Positions 52,226-62,778 of a stretch of DNA of 64,000 nucleotides are shown piece by piece. The notes under the pieces are model-generated. The model was given only the letters and a program-made list of their open reading frames with translations. It searched no databases and was not told the DNA's origin. The first letter of the stretch is position 1; each line of letters begins with the position of its first letter. The stretch is from positions 1,116,001 to 1,180,000 of the forward strand of contig OZ037913.1 of the NCBI GenBank assembly GCA_964035575.1. Reading direction: 5' to 3'. A program made the translations under genes and the position numbers. The stretch is from Rhynchopus sp. YZ270_cl-10 (taxonomy: Eukaryota > Euglenozoa > Diplonemea > Diplonemida > Diplonemidae).

Positions 52226-53245
52226 ATGCCCGGATGGGGTGACAGCGATTCTGACTCGGATTACACAGTAGAGGTGGAGGCTTTGGGGCTGGAGGGTGGT
52301 GGTGGGTGTTCTGTGGATGGGACGATGCTTGCTGGGGGGCGGGGGAGGGAGGTGGAGAGGGAGTGGTGCCGTGCACGGCTGGCGCAGTGTCTCTTCATAG
52401 CGACGTCTGCACGTTCCCTGCTGCGTGAGTGGCGTGCCTATGTAGGGTCCGACGTTGTGCACGCAGAGGAAGGCTTTACTGAAGGCGATGCGGTTCTTGC
52501 AAACACCGAACGCGCCCTGCGCGCAACCCACGAAGGCTTCTCCGTCGCCCCGACCCCTCTCAGCACAGCCCTCATCGCCCCCTTAACCGCCCTAAAGGAA
52601 TCTCTTTCCAGAGTAAAAAAGCGCTTCGCGCAGCTTGGGTTTTGGTTTCCCGGGAATGTCGGGTCCTCCTGCAGAACGCAATGCAATGAACACATTGTCG
52701 ACATCGAGGTGCACCTTGATGTGTTGGAAAAGGCGTGCATCGCAGGGCATCGAATCTTTGATTATGATCAGGACGAAGTTGTGGAGGAGGGGCACGGTGC
52801 TGCTGTGGAGACGGATACGGAGGTGAGCTGGCAGCGTGTGTTGGTGGGGGGGCGGAGCATGGTGGGGATATGCGAGTGTCTGCTGCAGTGGACGGCACCC
52901 CCGCAGGGGAGTGAGGTGCACAGAGCCACAGAGGCGCATGCGTTGCTGCAGCGATGTGGTGAGATTGTGTATAAGTGTAAATGTGCTGCAATGAGTGTCA
53001 TGCACCTTGCCGGTATCAGCCACCGTATCCCTAAACCCTGGGTGAGTAGTACACACACGGCACGTCTTGTGCGGCGGTGTGAGTATGTTCATGCCTCAGC
53101 GCAGCGGGTGCATGAGCTAGCGCAGCAGGCAGCAAAAAGCCCGGGTGGTGCTTTGATCTTCATGAACGACGCAGCGCGACTCTGCAGTGCCCTGTCTGAG
53201 TCGTCGTTGCAGGCGATGAAGCTTTCCGCTTCTTTGCGTGCATGA
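52226..53245 (+). CDS. Unknown 339-aa protein
   Basis: 339 aa from ATG 52226, ten bases after a long pyrimidine tract ending CTCCTCCAG. The N-terminus is Ser/Asp-rich (GDSDSDSD). The rest is mostly helical, with Ala, Leu, Arg, Cys and His, and heptad-like stretches (LSRVKKRFAQLGF, then IVDIEVHLDVLEKA and SAQRVHELAQQAA). No membrane segment or catalytic motif was seen and no family recognised. The reading frame is intact with host codon use. It lies only 257 bases after the PRP38-like gene. Confidence 0.7.
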   Translation: MPGWGDSDSDSDYTVEVEALGLEGGGGCSVDGTMLAGGRGREVEREWCRARLAQCLFIATSARSLLREWRAYVGSDVVHAEEGFTEGDAVLANTERALRATHEGFSVAPTPLSTALIAPLTALKESLSRVKKRFAQLGFWFPGNVGSSCRTQCNEHIVDIEVHLDVLEKACIAGHRIFDYDQDEVVEEGHGAAVETDTEVSWQRVLVGGRSMVGICECLLQWTAPPQGSEVHRATEAHALLQRCGEIVYKCKCAAMSVMHLAGISHRIPKPWVSSTHTARLVRRCEYVHASAQRVHELAQQAAKSPGGALIFMNDAARLCSALSESSLQAMKLSASLRA

Positions 53246-53430
53246 AAAGAAAAGAAAGAAACAAAGAACATCTGTCATTTTTCTTCTCGTCTAGTCTCCC
53301 AAAAAATTCCTAAATTCACCTCAAAATACAGGTACTTTTGTACTTACACAACACACAAAAAAGAATAAAAGGTCGGACAGATCCCGAACAGAATAAAAAA
53401 CACTAAAAAAACTAACTAAAAAAAATAAAA

Positions 53431-54457
53431 ATGCTGCCTGAACAAACAACGGTCACCATGCAGCCGACCCAGGGCGCATGCACCGCGTTAGTCGCAGCAG
53501 CAGAGCCACGTGGGCTGAAGGAACGGTACCGTGCGGTCGTGACGCGGATAGGGGAAGAGCCGATGCTGCAGATTGAGCAGGTTGGGGAGTTCCGCTTTGC
53601 GTACAGGAACGTGAAGAAGAAGCCTGGTGACCCGCGCCCCTTCCTGCAGGTTGGAGACGAGGTGGAGTGCAGGCTCACGCAGTCCGTGCCCACCAAGGCC
53701 GTCTCCGTGCGTGTCCTCCAGCAGGCGCCCACGCAGTACCAGCACGACCCCTACACCCCGCTCCCACCCCCTCCCTCCCTCCCCGTCGTCGTGGAGGCAG
53801 ACCCGTCCTCTCTCTACGACCAGCTCGGAGGGGAGGAGGGCATCTTTGCCTTCATGGATGAGGTATGTTGGGAAAGGGAAAGGGAGAGGGTGAGCAAAGA
53901 GCTTCGGATGTGTCACATCCTCCTCGGGCGAGATGTGCACCCCCTAGTCTAGGCTAGAGCAGTGGTGCAGACGCGTCTGAGATTTTTGAATAAATATTGA
54001 AGATGCAGATGCAGATGGGGTACTGCATGAAGCCTTGTGGGTTTAGACATTGGCAAAGAGGAAATTATTCAATGCGAGAGTAAATACAACAAAAAAAAAA
54101 AAACCACCACCACAGTGCATCGGAATAAGTGATGATTGCGCGACCCGAGTATACTCGAAGAGCTACCCCTCGTATCCAAGCTGTGCAGGGCCCGACCCTG
54201 TCGACAAGGACGACCTGCAAGAGCTGAAGGAGCGTTACATTACTCGGTTACCGCGGTATGCACCCCCTCCCTTTTCCTGCCTTTTTTTTATACATTGCTT
54301 CAACGGAGCACACATGCTTTACATCATTTCCCCTTTGCGCTTGACACTTCTGTTGTAACATATTTCCCTCCAAACAAACTTAAACAGGAGTTATTTGCCT
54401 GAGCAACGAACCCGGAGTCGGAGAGGTGCATCAGCACCACCAGGCACTTCGTGTTGA
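53431..54457 (+). CDS. Unknown protein with possible cold-shock-like domain
   Basis: Proposed exons 53431-53862, 54116-54255 and 54388-54457, donors GTATGT and GTATGC, 213 aa. Residues about 28-95 (YRAVVTRIGEEPMLQIEQVG, then FRFAYRNVKKK, a Pro/Arg loop, LQVGDEVECRLTQ and KAVSVRVL) have the strand order and GDEVE motif of cold-shock/OB-type RNA-binding domains; this is a weak call. A Pro-rich linker follows and the last exons are charged. If right, it would bind single-stranded RNA or DNA. Exons 2 and 3 rest only on splice-site fit and open frame. Confidence 0.55.
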
Positions 54458-55619
54458 CACCCTTAAGACGAGATGGAAAAAAGGGCAGCTCCTGAAGAGA
54501 TTTATTCCTCATTCTAAAAACGGCGAACCTGTTTTAAAAACTTTAAACGAAAAACCAAAACCATAAAACAACAAAAAAAAAAAAGCTAAAAAAGCCCCAA
54601 TATTCCCTAATCCCGTTTCCCCCTTCCCCCTTGGCCGAGTGGCAAAAGCCTTCGGGTCTGACCGAAAATTTGAAGAAAACAAAATAGGGCAAAATTGTTT
54701 GTTCCTAAAACGTAATCGGAATAGTGGAGTTTGCCTGCATTGTGGGTAGCTGCATAATTTTTTCCAAAAAAAAAAAATCAAAAAAAAAGGACATAATATA
54801 GTGAAAAGACATCATTTCGTGATGGGATTGCACTTGAATCAATGTCGATAAATCCTCTTTTTTTTTCTCTCCCCATTTCCCACATTGAACACATCACCCT
54901 GTCAATCGCTCCTCCTTACCAGGCAGGGGACTTGATTTGGTAACAAAACTAAAAACAAACAAACAAACAAAAAAACGTATCAAAATTTAAGAGACGAACG
55001 ACTCTGCCCCCTTATGTCAGCTTCAGGATTTATATTATTGTTTTTTCCCACCTGCTCTTTTCTCTAGAGTGGGGGAAAAACTAGAACCGGATTTTTTATT
55101 TTTTTAGAGTTCTTTTTAAGTACTTTTTTTCATTCAAACAACTCCCTGATGTGACACCACATTTTTTTTTCTCTCTCTTTTTTCTTTCAAGCATTCATTG
55201 AATCTTGATTTCCCCAACATCTCTATTTTCCTCTGCATTTCCAAACGAGTCTTTTTCAAAGATGACTTTTTTTTTTTCGTGCCCACACGAGGCTCGTGTA
55301 TCTTGTTATATTTATTAATTTTTTTTTCTTGAACAAATATTGCATTTTTGGTTTGACGCATGGCCTCTTTGTGCATTTAGCTGTGGGTGTATTCATTTTT
55401 TTTTTTTTTTTTTGTATAGCTAGGAGAAGGTTGTGCTTTGTGGTTCTACAAGCCATACACGCTCCAAAAGTGGATCAGTCCGCTACCAAATTGTCATATC
55501 TCTCTCTCCTTCAATAACAAAAAAAAAGCAAAAAAAAGAAGACAATTCGACAAAAAAATTCCAACAGTTTTACTGCAAACCGAACCTATAAAAATCAACT
55601 AAAAAAGACATGATATTTT

Positions 55620-55666
55620 TTAGATGTGTGTGCACAAGAGACACATTCATTCAAAAGTTTTCATTT
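55620..55666 (+). repeat. Hairpin repeat, TGTGTGC/GACACA stem variant
   Basis: GATGTGTGTGC, loop ACAAGAG, ACACATTCATTCAAAAGTTT and a T-rich tail. It is close to the 9911 copy. Confidence 0.65.
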
Positions 55667-56163
55667 TTTTTTTATCAACATGGAATTGCATTTTGTAGAA
55701 TTTTTTTTTTTTGGCCGACATCCCGCGTGTGGTCCGACAAAATTTTTCCAAAAACAACAACACCAACAACAACAGTACCCCTTGCAAGATTGGCGCGAAA
55801 CCATTTTTTTTTTGGCAATTTTTTTTTGTTCAGTTCAAGAGACATTCTAGTCTACCTTATCCATTCCCTCCATATGTCCCCTTTTTCCCCGCTCTCCCGT
55901 GTCCTGAGCGAGTTGTTCTTTGCAATTTTCGATTGTTTTTTTTTTAAATTTTTCGCCTTGGTTTGTTTTGCCTGATTATTATTCATTTCGGGTTTTTGTA
56001 GCAAACAACACATATCACACCCTTCTTGTCTTTGGTGGATTAGTCCGCCGGTTTTTTATGTTCTTTTCAACTTCTCTTTTATTGTCGTTTTTTTTCTCTC
56101 TTTAAAATGATGGCTGAGTCCGACTTCAGCTCGCATTTTTCCTTTTAAAATCAAATTTCGTTT

Positions 56164-56182
56164 CCCCCCCCCCCCCCCCCCC
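56164..56182. repeat. 19-base C run
   Basis: Uninterrupted C run between T-rich flanks; the longest G/C homopolymer in the window. Confidence 0.9.
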
Positions 56183-56579
56183 TTTTTCCCTTTTTTCCCA
56201 TCAAAGGTGGCTACGTGGCTATACCTTATAGCTACTGTAGAAGCATCTTAACCACATCCTTTTTTTAGCAAATCCCCCCTTTTGTAAAAGAAAGAGAAAC
56301 GAGGATATGATAATACAGACATACCCCTCCGTTGTACTCTTCAACAAAAAATGTGAAATACAAATATTTTTTTTTCCAAACCCGCACCCTCTGCGCTCAT
56401 TGGGCTCAGCAAAACGCCCAGTGTTGTGTTGTGTGTGCAGGACACTCTTGAGTCCTTTTTTGTTCTCAACCACACATTGTTAAACGAATAAGAACAACAA
56501 CCCGAAGATGTCCTGTAGTGAGATATTCTTGGAAAGTTGTTGAAAAAGCACAAAAAAGTTTAATTTGTGTTGTGGTCTG

Positions 56580-56638
56580 GTTTGACTAAGTACTACGCAG
56601 ACCTTAGGTTTTCATCTTGGAACACATTTTTCTTGGTA
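56580..56638 (+). repeat. Hairpin repeat (CTAAG stem), divergent
   Basis: TTTGACTAAG, loop TACTACGCAGAC, CTTAGGTTTTCATCTTGGAA and a pyrimidine tail. Confidence 0.6.
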
Positions 56639-58304
56639 AATCCCCTATTTTGCAGTTCTTTCACCCGCCACAACCCTCTTTTTTTTTTATTGTTTGACAA
56701 CGTTTCAGGCAAAATAAATTAAAACAAATCACAAAAAAAAAACTGTACTTTCTGTATTTAAGCACACGGTCGCCTTCACGGCACGTGAAAGTAGCTACCT
56801 GAGTACAAAAGAAAAAAAAAAGGTGTTGTCAACTATACAACTTAGCAAACCTCCCTTCTCACCTCCACTCTCTCTTCCCTTTCACTGTTCATCTCTATTG
56901 TTCGGGGCACTCCGTTTCTAACTCCATTTTTTTGTGGGATGTTCCACTTTTGCAACGCCTTCAACGCCAATTATTTTCCTTTTCCCCCTTTTTTTTAAAT
57001 CCCCTTCTTGTCCTTTTTTTTGGAAGTTGGGGAGCAAAAAAAAACGTAAAATGATGAGGGAAACAGAAAAATAAGGTTTTGAAGGTGTGCGGTGGCTTCA
57101 ACCTTCGCCAGTGTCAAAAAAAAAATTCCTCCTTTTTCTGAAAAGGGGGTTTTACCGGATTTAATTAAAGAGAGAAGCAAAAAAGTGAATGGGACAAAAA
57201 AGAACTCAAGAAAAGAGAGATTTTTGGGTAGTGTATTGGGAGGTAGTGTTGTCTTTTTGCCAACAGAATTCAGAATTAAATCAAAAAATAAATTAAAAAA
57301 AAATTCTACGAAAGTCCTTTCCCCTGTTCTTGTCTTGCCCCTTAAGTTATTGCAAAAAACCAGTTCATTTTTTTTTGACTCCCCTTTTAAAAAGGGTGAT
57401 GTTTTGAGCATGGAGGAGTGGCTTATTCTTAAGGGGTGCAGTTATTATATGTTACACTTGATTGGTGTTCCGGAAGGGGCCTATATTGACATGTCGTTGA
57501 CATGTTCTTTGATAGTTGTTCCGTGACACCATTTGATACTTCTTTATTAAATTGTTTTTAAAACGAAACTTAATCGTTTCCAATTTGTTTGTTGTTTTTT
57601 TTTCTCTGCATGACTTACATTGCATGTGTGTGTGTTTTTTTGTCCATTTTTTTGTTATTTTCTACTGCATTAACCATATTATTTCAGCTCCAAAGGGAAA
57701 TACAAAGTGCTATTAAAATCACTCCCCCATTTTATATTGTTATCTTTTTTTGTCTTTTTTGTTTTTATTGTTTTTTTTTGAGTTGTTCAAAAAAGGACTT
57801 TTTAAAAATGTTTTTATCTTATTTCTCGGAAATAGAAATGGTTTATAAAAACAATTTCTTAAATTTATAAAGTAAGGGTGATACATGCAATACAGTTGTG
57901 GACCTTTTGATGAGTATTTCGCACGGTGGTTTCCCTTGCTAAGAGACCATGCAGTCAGGACCACAGCGCAAAGGGCAAAAAAAGAGGGCTTTTTGCCTTT
58001 TTTTTTTGACGCTCCTTTGCTGATCAGTGGACCCTCATCGTCTTTTGCGGCTACACGACTGCGTCTGTCTCTCGGTCATTCCTGTGGAGTTGTGTCACCC
58101 ATTTAAATTTACGAATTTTTTTTCTCTCGTCTTGAACGCCCCCTTTTTTTTTTGAAACAGATGTGTGGTAGGTACGTACCCCCTCACTTTTAAAAAAAAA
58201 TGTTTCTGCAGGTGAAGAACAGTAACAAAATTATGGACATAAAATGCACACACCTTCTCATTGTCTTGGTACTCAGGTCATTTCTTTATGGCCCGCCTTT
58301 TTTA

Positions 58305-58362
58305 GTGCCTGCGTGGTGTACGGTGAGGCGTTTGCACTTTTCAACTTCTCTTATTTGTTCCC
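58305..58362 (+). repeat. Interspersed repeat, CTGCGTCC family, divergent
   Basis: GTGCCTGCGTGG then GGTGAGGCGTTTGCACTTTT and CAACTTCTCTT. It is most like the 15350 copy. Confidence 0.55.
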
Positions 58363-58540
58363 CTCGAGGGAACACTGAAAAGTACTATCAAAAGAGGTGT
58401 GCCTGATGTTTTTTTGGCAGTGTACATTTGCTATCATATTCTGATGCTTTTTCAAAACCCATTTTCCTTTTTCCTTTTCGGGTGAAAAGGAGACCAGCGC
58501 AGTGGAATGTCAGTATTTTGGTGTTGTGTCGTACTCCCTA

Positions 58541-58657
58541 CACTATGTGAAGGAAATGACTTGACTATTATTGTTATTATTTGTGGTTTCACCGTTGTAA
58601 ACCAACGGTGAAACCATAAGTATAACCACAAGTCAAGTTATTTACTTTACCGTAGTG
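58541..58657. mobile_element. TA-flanked MITE, 117 bp
   Basis: The ends CACTATGTGAAGGAAATGAC and the inverted CACTACGGTAAAGTAAATAAC-like right end (about 25 bp, imperfect) are flanked by TA on both sides. The centre is a perfect hairpin: GGTTTCACCGTTG, TAAAC, CAACGGTGAAACC. A Tc1/mariner-type MITE is inferred from the TA flanks. Confidence 0.6.
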
Positions 58658-58935
58658 TACCTCCCTCCCTACCCCCTCCCCTCAGATTAGACGATGTGCA
58701 CCCATCTGCTGACCCTTCGTTTCTTGCGCTCTAGATGAGAACTCATATTACGCAGTTATCTCTGCTCCTTTTTTTTATTTCCGAGAATTTTTATGTGGGT
58801 TTCATATGATAGCAAACACGACAAAAATAAAATTCCACCCTTGCTGTTCCTCACCGAATTGGGAGGTGACACCGTTGTGTAAGGGGAACAGAAGTGATGA
58901 AGAGAAATACAATACTTTGCGAACAGTACTGTTTT

Positions 58936-58975
58936 TATTGGTTGACGAAGCACGATAGAGGCTTCGGTTCCTGTA
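58936..58975 (+). repeat. Hairpin repeat, CGAAGC/GCTTCG compensated stem
   Basis: GACGAAGC, loop ACGATAGAG, GCTTCGGTTCCT. Compared with the common CTAAGC/GCTTAG form, the U-A pair at one position has become G-C on both arms together. It leads directly into a SINE-like copy at 58980. Confidence 0.65.
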
Positions 58976-58979
58976 AGAC

Positions 58980-59062
58980 ATGGTTGGAGGGGGCCACGGT
59001 CATTGTACCAAAGGTACGCTGTTCACGAGCGGGCTGTTGTATTTCAAATTTTTCGTTTATTT
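58980..59062 (+). repeat. SINE-like repeat, ACTGCATGG family, 3' part
   Basis: ACATGGTTGGAGGGGGCCAC, then GTACCAAAGGTACGCTGTTC, CACGAGCGGGC and TTGTATTTCAAATTTTTC. Confidence 0.6.
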
Positions 59063-59122
59063 TTCAAAAAAAAAACCACTATCCCAAAATAAAGTGACCA
59101 TGTCTGTCATTGTTTTTTTCTA

Positions 59123-61355
59123 GAGAAAAGTTCGATTTCGGCCTCGAAAATTACCGTGACACCGATTTGTCACGGAATTTTGTCACGGAATTTTTTTGAA
59201 AGATTCGATTTCGTGACAAAAAAAAATCGATTTCGTGACAAACCAATTTTTTCATTGACACACAAAATTCGATTTCGTGACAAACCGATTTTTTCATTGA
59301 CAAAAAAAAATTCGATTTCGTGACAAATCCAAAAATTCAGTGACAAAAAAATGTCAATGAAAAAATGGATTTTGTCAAGGAAACCGAACTTTTTGTCACG
59401 GAAAAAGTCGTGACAGAAATGGATTTTGTCAAGGAAACCAAACTTTTTGTCACGGAAAAAGTCGTGACAGGGCACTGGGTACTGGGTACACTGGATACAA
59501 GGATAAAAGTCGTGAAAGAGCAACCACAGCTCCACATGACAAACACAAAAGTGTCCAGTCACGTGGGGCATTCATGCACTGAGGAGATAATGATCCAACA
59601 ATTTACAAGAAAGATTACTTAACCTACTGCTGGAAATTGCCAGGTCGTAGTAACACACAAAGTGTGCCTCCGTTCGGGAAGACCGGATATTCTAGAGACC
59701 AAAAAGGCCTCAAGAATATCTTCCGGTAGTCAAGGTATAACCGAATGAACGGCCCAAGACCCCCGTGGAGAAGTTAAATGTGTAATGCTATCAGGTAGAA
59801 ACTGCGAACACTGTCTTACCCTCCTCAATGCATGGTGGAAGATGTCTTTGACAACAAATATCCTGTACCCAGGTACCAGGTTCCCAGACCCACGTAGTAC
59901 CACGTCGCAGTACTACGCAAAATTTACCACCAGACCCTGTCTTCGTGCACCTTAAGTACAACGCCGCAGACAGGCCAAACATGCGTTGGACTCAGAGGAA
60001 TGCCTGCTGTGCAGTGTATCAAACATGAGAACCAACTCCCAGCAACAAGGGGCGCCTTTTGGCGGGCGTTGTTGAGGGTGTTTGGGGTGCAAAGTTTTCC
60101 ACAATTTTGATGCGCGGGTACAGAAGTGTTATCTTGTTCTTTCATCTCTAGGAATGTAAATGTCAATCGCGTTTAACTACCACGAGGGCTTGTTCAGTGA
60201 ACCCACGAGGGGTCGAAGGGGGTTGGTTATCCCATATCTATCAAAGGTTGTGTCGACCAGGCGAATCCACTATGTTACGCTGTATGATGATAAATCCGAA
60301 GAAATAACAGTGCATAGCAACTGCAGGAAGTTTGTTAAAAAGAGTGCCTCACGCTACACAAACCACCACCCGCGATTGACTTAGATGTTATAACAAAGAG
60401 AATTCAGAACAAAACAACACCCTGCCCCATACACACTAAATTGTCATGCTTCAAGAGCATGCCTGGGCCAAAATTACTATGACGAAAAGGCAACAAGACC
60501 ACCCACAAGGAGTGTGAATTGTGCACTGGTTTTCTGGGGGAACGCAATATTTTCTTGTGTCTAGTCCTCCGGAAGCAGAGGACAGACTTTCCGGAAGGTT
60601 TCCAAAGTCGAATTTCTTGCACTAGCTATGCTCCCTGGTTAATGGCTATAGCAGTGACTGACAAAGTGTTCCCACCCCCCTTTCCACCACCATAATAACC
60701 GAACTCTGCTTATCAAACCACAATCTGAATCTGCTTCCGTCGCATGCGCTGGTGGATTCGATCTGTTTTGGTGTGTGTAATGGAATGTATGGGTGAGGGT
60801 TGGGGTATTAGGTATAGAAACGTGCGCACCCATTAATTTTTTACCGAATGAAAATGAAATCTGCAATGAGTGTCTGCTGCATATCATTTAGTGGGGCTGG
60901 CCTCTGGCCAGAGGCGTGCAAGCCTGACCGTGTTCGCGATATACTAAGTCTTGCATAATCATAAAGTTATCATACCTTGTGTCTTCAGTCTCTGCCCTTC
61001 GGTTTCTAGACAGCTCAAGAATGGCCTCTTTTGTGTTTGTCAAGTGGCTGTCTGGTCACTTTTCAGTGACTGGCGGGTTGGCTGTCACGACTTTTTCCTT
61101 GACAAATTCCATTTTTTTCAATGACATTTTTTTGTCAATGAAAAAATGGATTTGTCACGAAATCGAATTTTTTTTTGTCAATGAAAAAAGTCATTTGTCA
61201 CTAAATTGAATTTTGTGTGTCAATGAAAAAATCGGCTTGTCACGAAATCGATTTTTTTTTGTCACGAAATCGAATCTTTCAAAAAAATTCCGTGACAAAG
61301 TACCGTGACAAATCGGTGTCACGGGTATTTTCGAGGCCGAAATCGAACTTTTCTC
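59123..61355. mobile_element. MULE-like transposon with 9-bp target duplication
   Basis: The ends GAGAAAAGTTCGATTTCGGC are inverted at the right (GCCGAAATCGAACTTTTCTC), flanked by a perfect 9-bp duplication TTTTTTCTA (59114-59122 and 61356-61364). Long inverted repeats (over 200 bp) are made of many GTGACAAA and CGATTTCGTGACAAA units. A 9-bp duplication and long TIRs are the Mutator/MULE hallmark. The interior holds a decayed transposase-like region. Length 2,233 bp. Confidence 0.8.
59640..60640 (+). pseudogene. Decayed coding-like interior of the MULE
   Basis: Several short + strand frames (fragments HENQLPATRGAFWRALLRVFG and DDKSEEITVHSNCRKFVKKS) match, in order, parts of the minus-strand segment at 18750-19560. 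No long open frame remains. A transposase is likely from position, but no DDE or zinc-finger motif was recognised. Confidence 0.45.
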
Positions 61356-62110
61356 TTTTTTCTATATTCCCCCTCCCCCCAATTACTACAGTGTAGGCGG
61401 GTTCAGTGCAATGCGCTTTGCACCCTGGCACTGTCTCTGGACATCTTTTCTTTTTTTCTTACATATTTGCATAATCCCCATCCCATTTTTTGTGATAGCT
61501 ATTTGACGATGACGAAGCAAATGAAATGCTTACGGTTTCATCTCTATTTTTCTCTTTTGTTTTGCGTGCATTTTTTTCATATTCATTTCTTTTACGTTTC
61601 TTTCATGCTTTTCTTTGAGTGATTATCAGAACTGTTGCTGAAGTCAGTGCCTTTGTCCTCTGGTGGGTATCCCGTAGGGCGATTTTTTTTTGTTTTGCAC
61701 TTTCAAAAAGCTCTTAGTTTCACTGAAGTTAGCATGATCGCTCTTTTTCTTTTTGAAAAATTGATTTTCAAAAAAAAAATGTTTATGAATAAAAGAACAT
61801 CAATTGTTGTGTGTTTCCGGGGATTATATGAGTGAACTTGTATTTGCTCCCCATGGATCCTTTAATGTAATGAGCACTTTCGATACCTTCTTTTTCGGGG
61901 TAAAGGAAGTGTATTTTTTTTTGTCTTTTTTTGGATTAGCTCTCACATTCCCCCCCTCATCCTCTGCATAGTTTCCGTTCCCATCACAATGAGTTTTTTA
62001 GATTCAAAAATAACAAAAGTTATTTTTTTGTTCTTGACTCTTCCCATACCACCCGCACATCTGTTTCTCCCCGTGTTTTTTTTTCAAGGTGAGTAACTAA
62101 GATTGATGAA

Positions 62111-62225
62111 TACCGTATTCATAAAAATGATCGACCGTACTAATGTTCGACCTTTTCAGAATTTTTTCTGGAAGTTCGACCTTTTTTTACGGTCGAGCAT
62201 TTTTTTACGAATATAGTATACGGTA
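62111..62225. repeat. Foldback element, TACCG family, copy 2
   Basis: TACCGTATTCATAAAAATGA, then TCGACCGT, is inverted at the right end (ACGGTCGAGCATTTTTTTACG, then AATA and TACGGTA). A shorter relative lies at 13419-13484. It directly precedes a long-form hairpin repeat. Confidence 0.65.
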
Positions 62226-62315
62226 ACCAATGTTCAAAAACATTAGGTAATCTAATCAGACTAAGCATTGGAAGGCTTAGGAATATCTTCGAAAGCTTTT
62301 TCGTTTTCTTATGTG
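62225..62315 (+). repeat. Hairpin repeat, long form, copy 2
   Basis: AACCAATGTTCAAAAACATT, TAATCAGACTAAGC, loop ATTGGAAG, GCTTAGGAATATCTTC and a CTTTTT tail. It shares its upstream part with the 1060 copy. Confidence 0.65.
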
Positions 62316-62704
62316 ATCACCTATTTTTTGTGGCATATTTCTTTATACATGACACGTGTATAGTTTTTAGTGTTTGAATTTGGTGTGTTTCGTCCATTTT
62401 AAAAAACGGTGTTTTTTTTTTTTGTAGATTTAAACCTGTTTTTTGTTTTTTTTTTTGTCGGACACCCCACATTCACGAACTCATAAAATGGGAGTGACTT
62501 AGTACGGACGAAGTCAGTCTTTTTTATTGGAAAGACTTTTTTTTTTGGATTTTTTTTTGGATGTTATTTCCCACAATAAAATAAGGGTTCCAACGCAAAA
62601 AAAAAAAGCCTTCACACCCACCACACCTTTTTTTCTCTTAAATCATTATAACCACCCCTTCCTGCTTATAGTTTTCCTGTCAGCAACTCCTAATGTGCTA
62701 TACC

Positions 62705-62778
62705 CTGGGGTTCGATAGCCTGCAGAGTGTCGGTGCCTGCGTCCCAGAGGCGTCTTTGCACTATCAACTTCTCTTTTC
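62705..62778 (+). repeat. Interspersed repeat, CTGCGTCC family, with B-box-like start
   Basis: GGGGTTCGATAGCC, GGTGCCTGCGTCCCAGAGGC, GTCTTTGCACTATCAACTTC and TCTTTT. Resembles the 15325-15415 stretch over its full length. Confidence 0.65.

Noticed and set aside
53805-53862. Truncated-globin-like start (LYDQLGGEEGIFAFMDE)
   Set aside because: Only one short motif fits and the following exon does not continue the globin fold; likely chance.
54625-54680. tRNA-like A box TTGGCCGAGTGGC
   Set aside because: No B box or cloverleaf partner arms follow within tRNA length; at most a decayed fragment.
57092-57526. 144-codon + strand frame
   Set aside because: Strong A/T bias with Lys/Ser/Phe runs and no family; typical chance frame in the gene desert.
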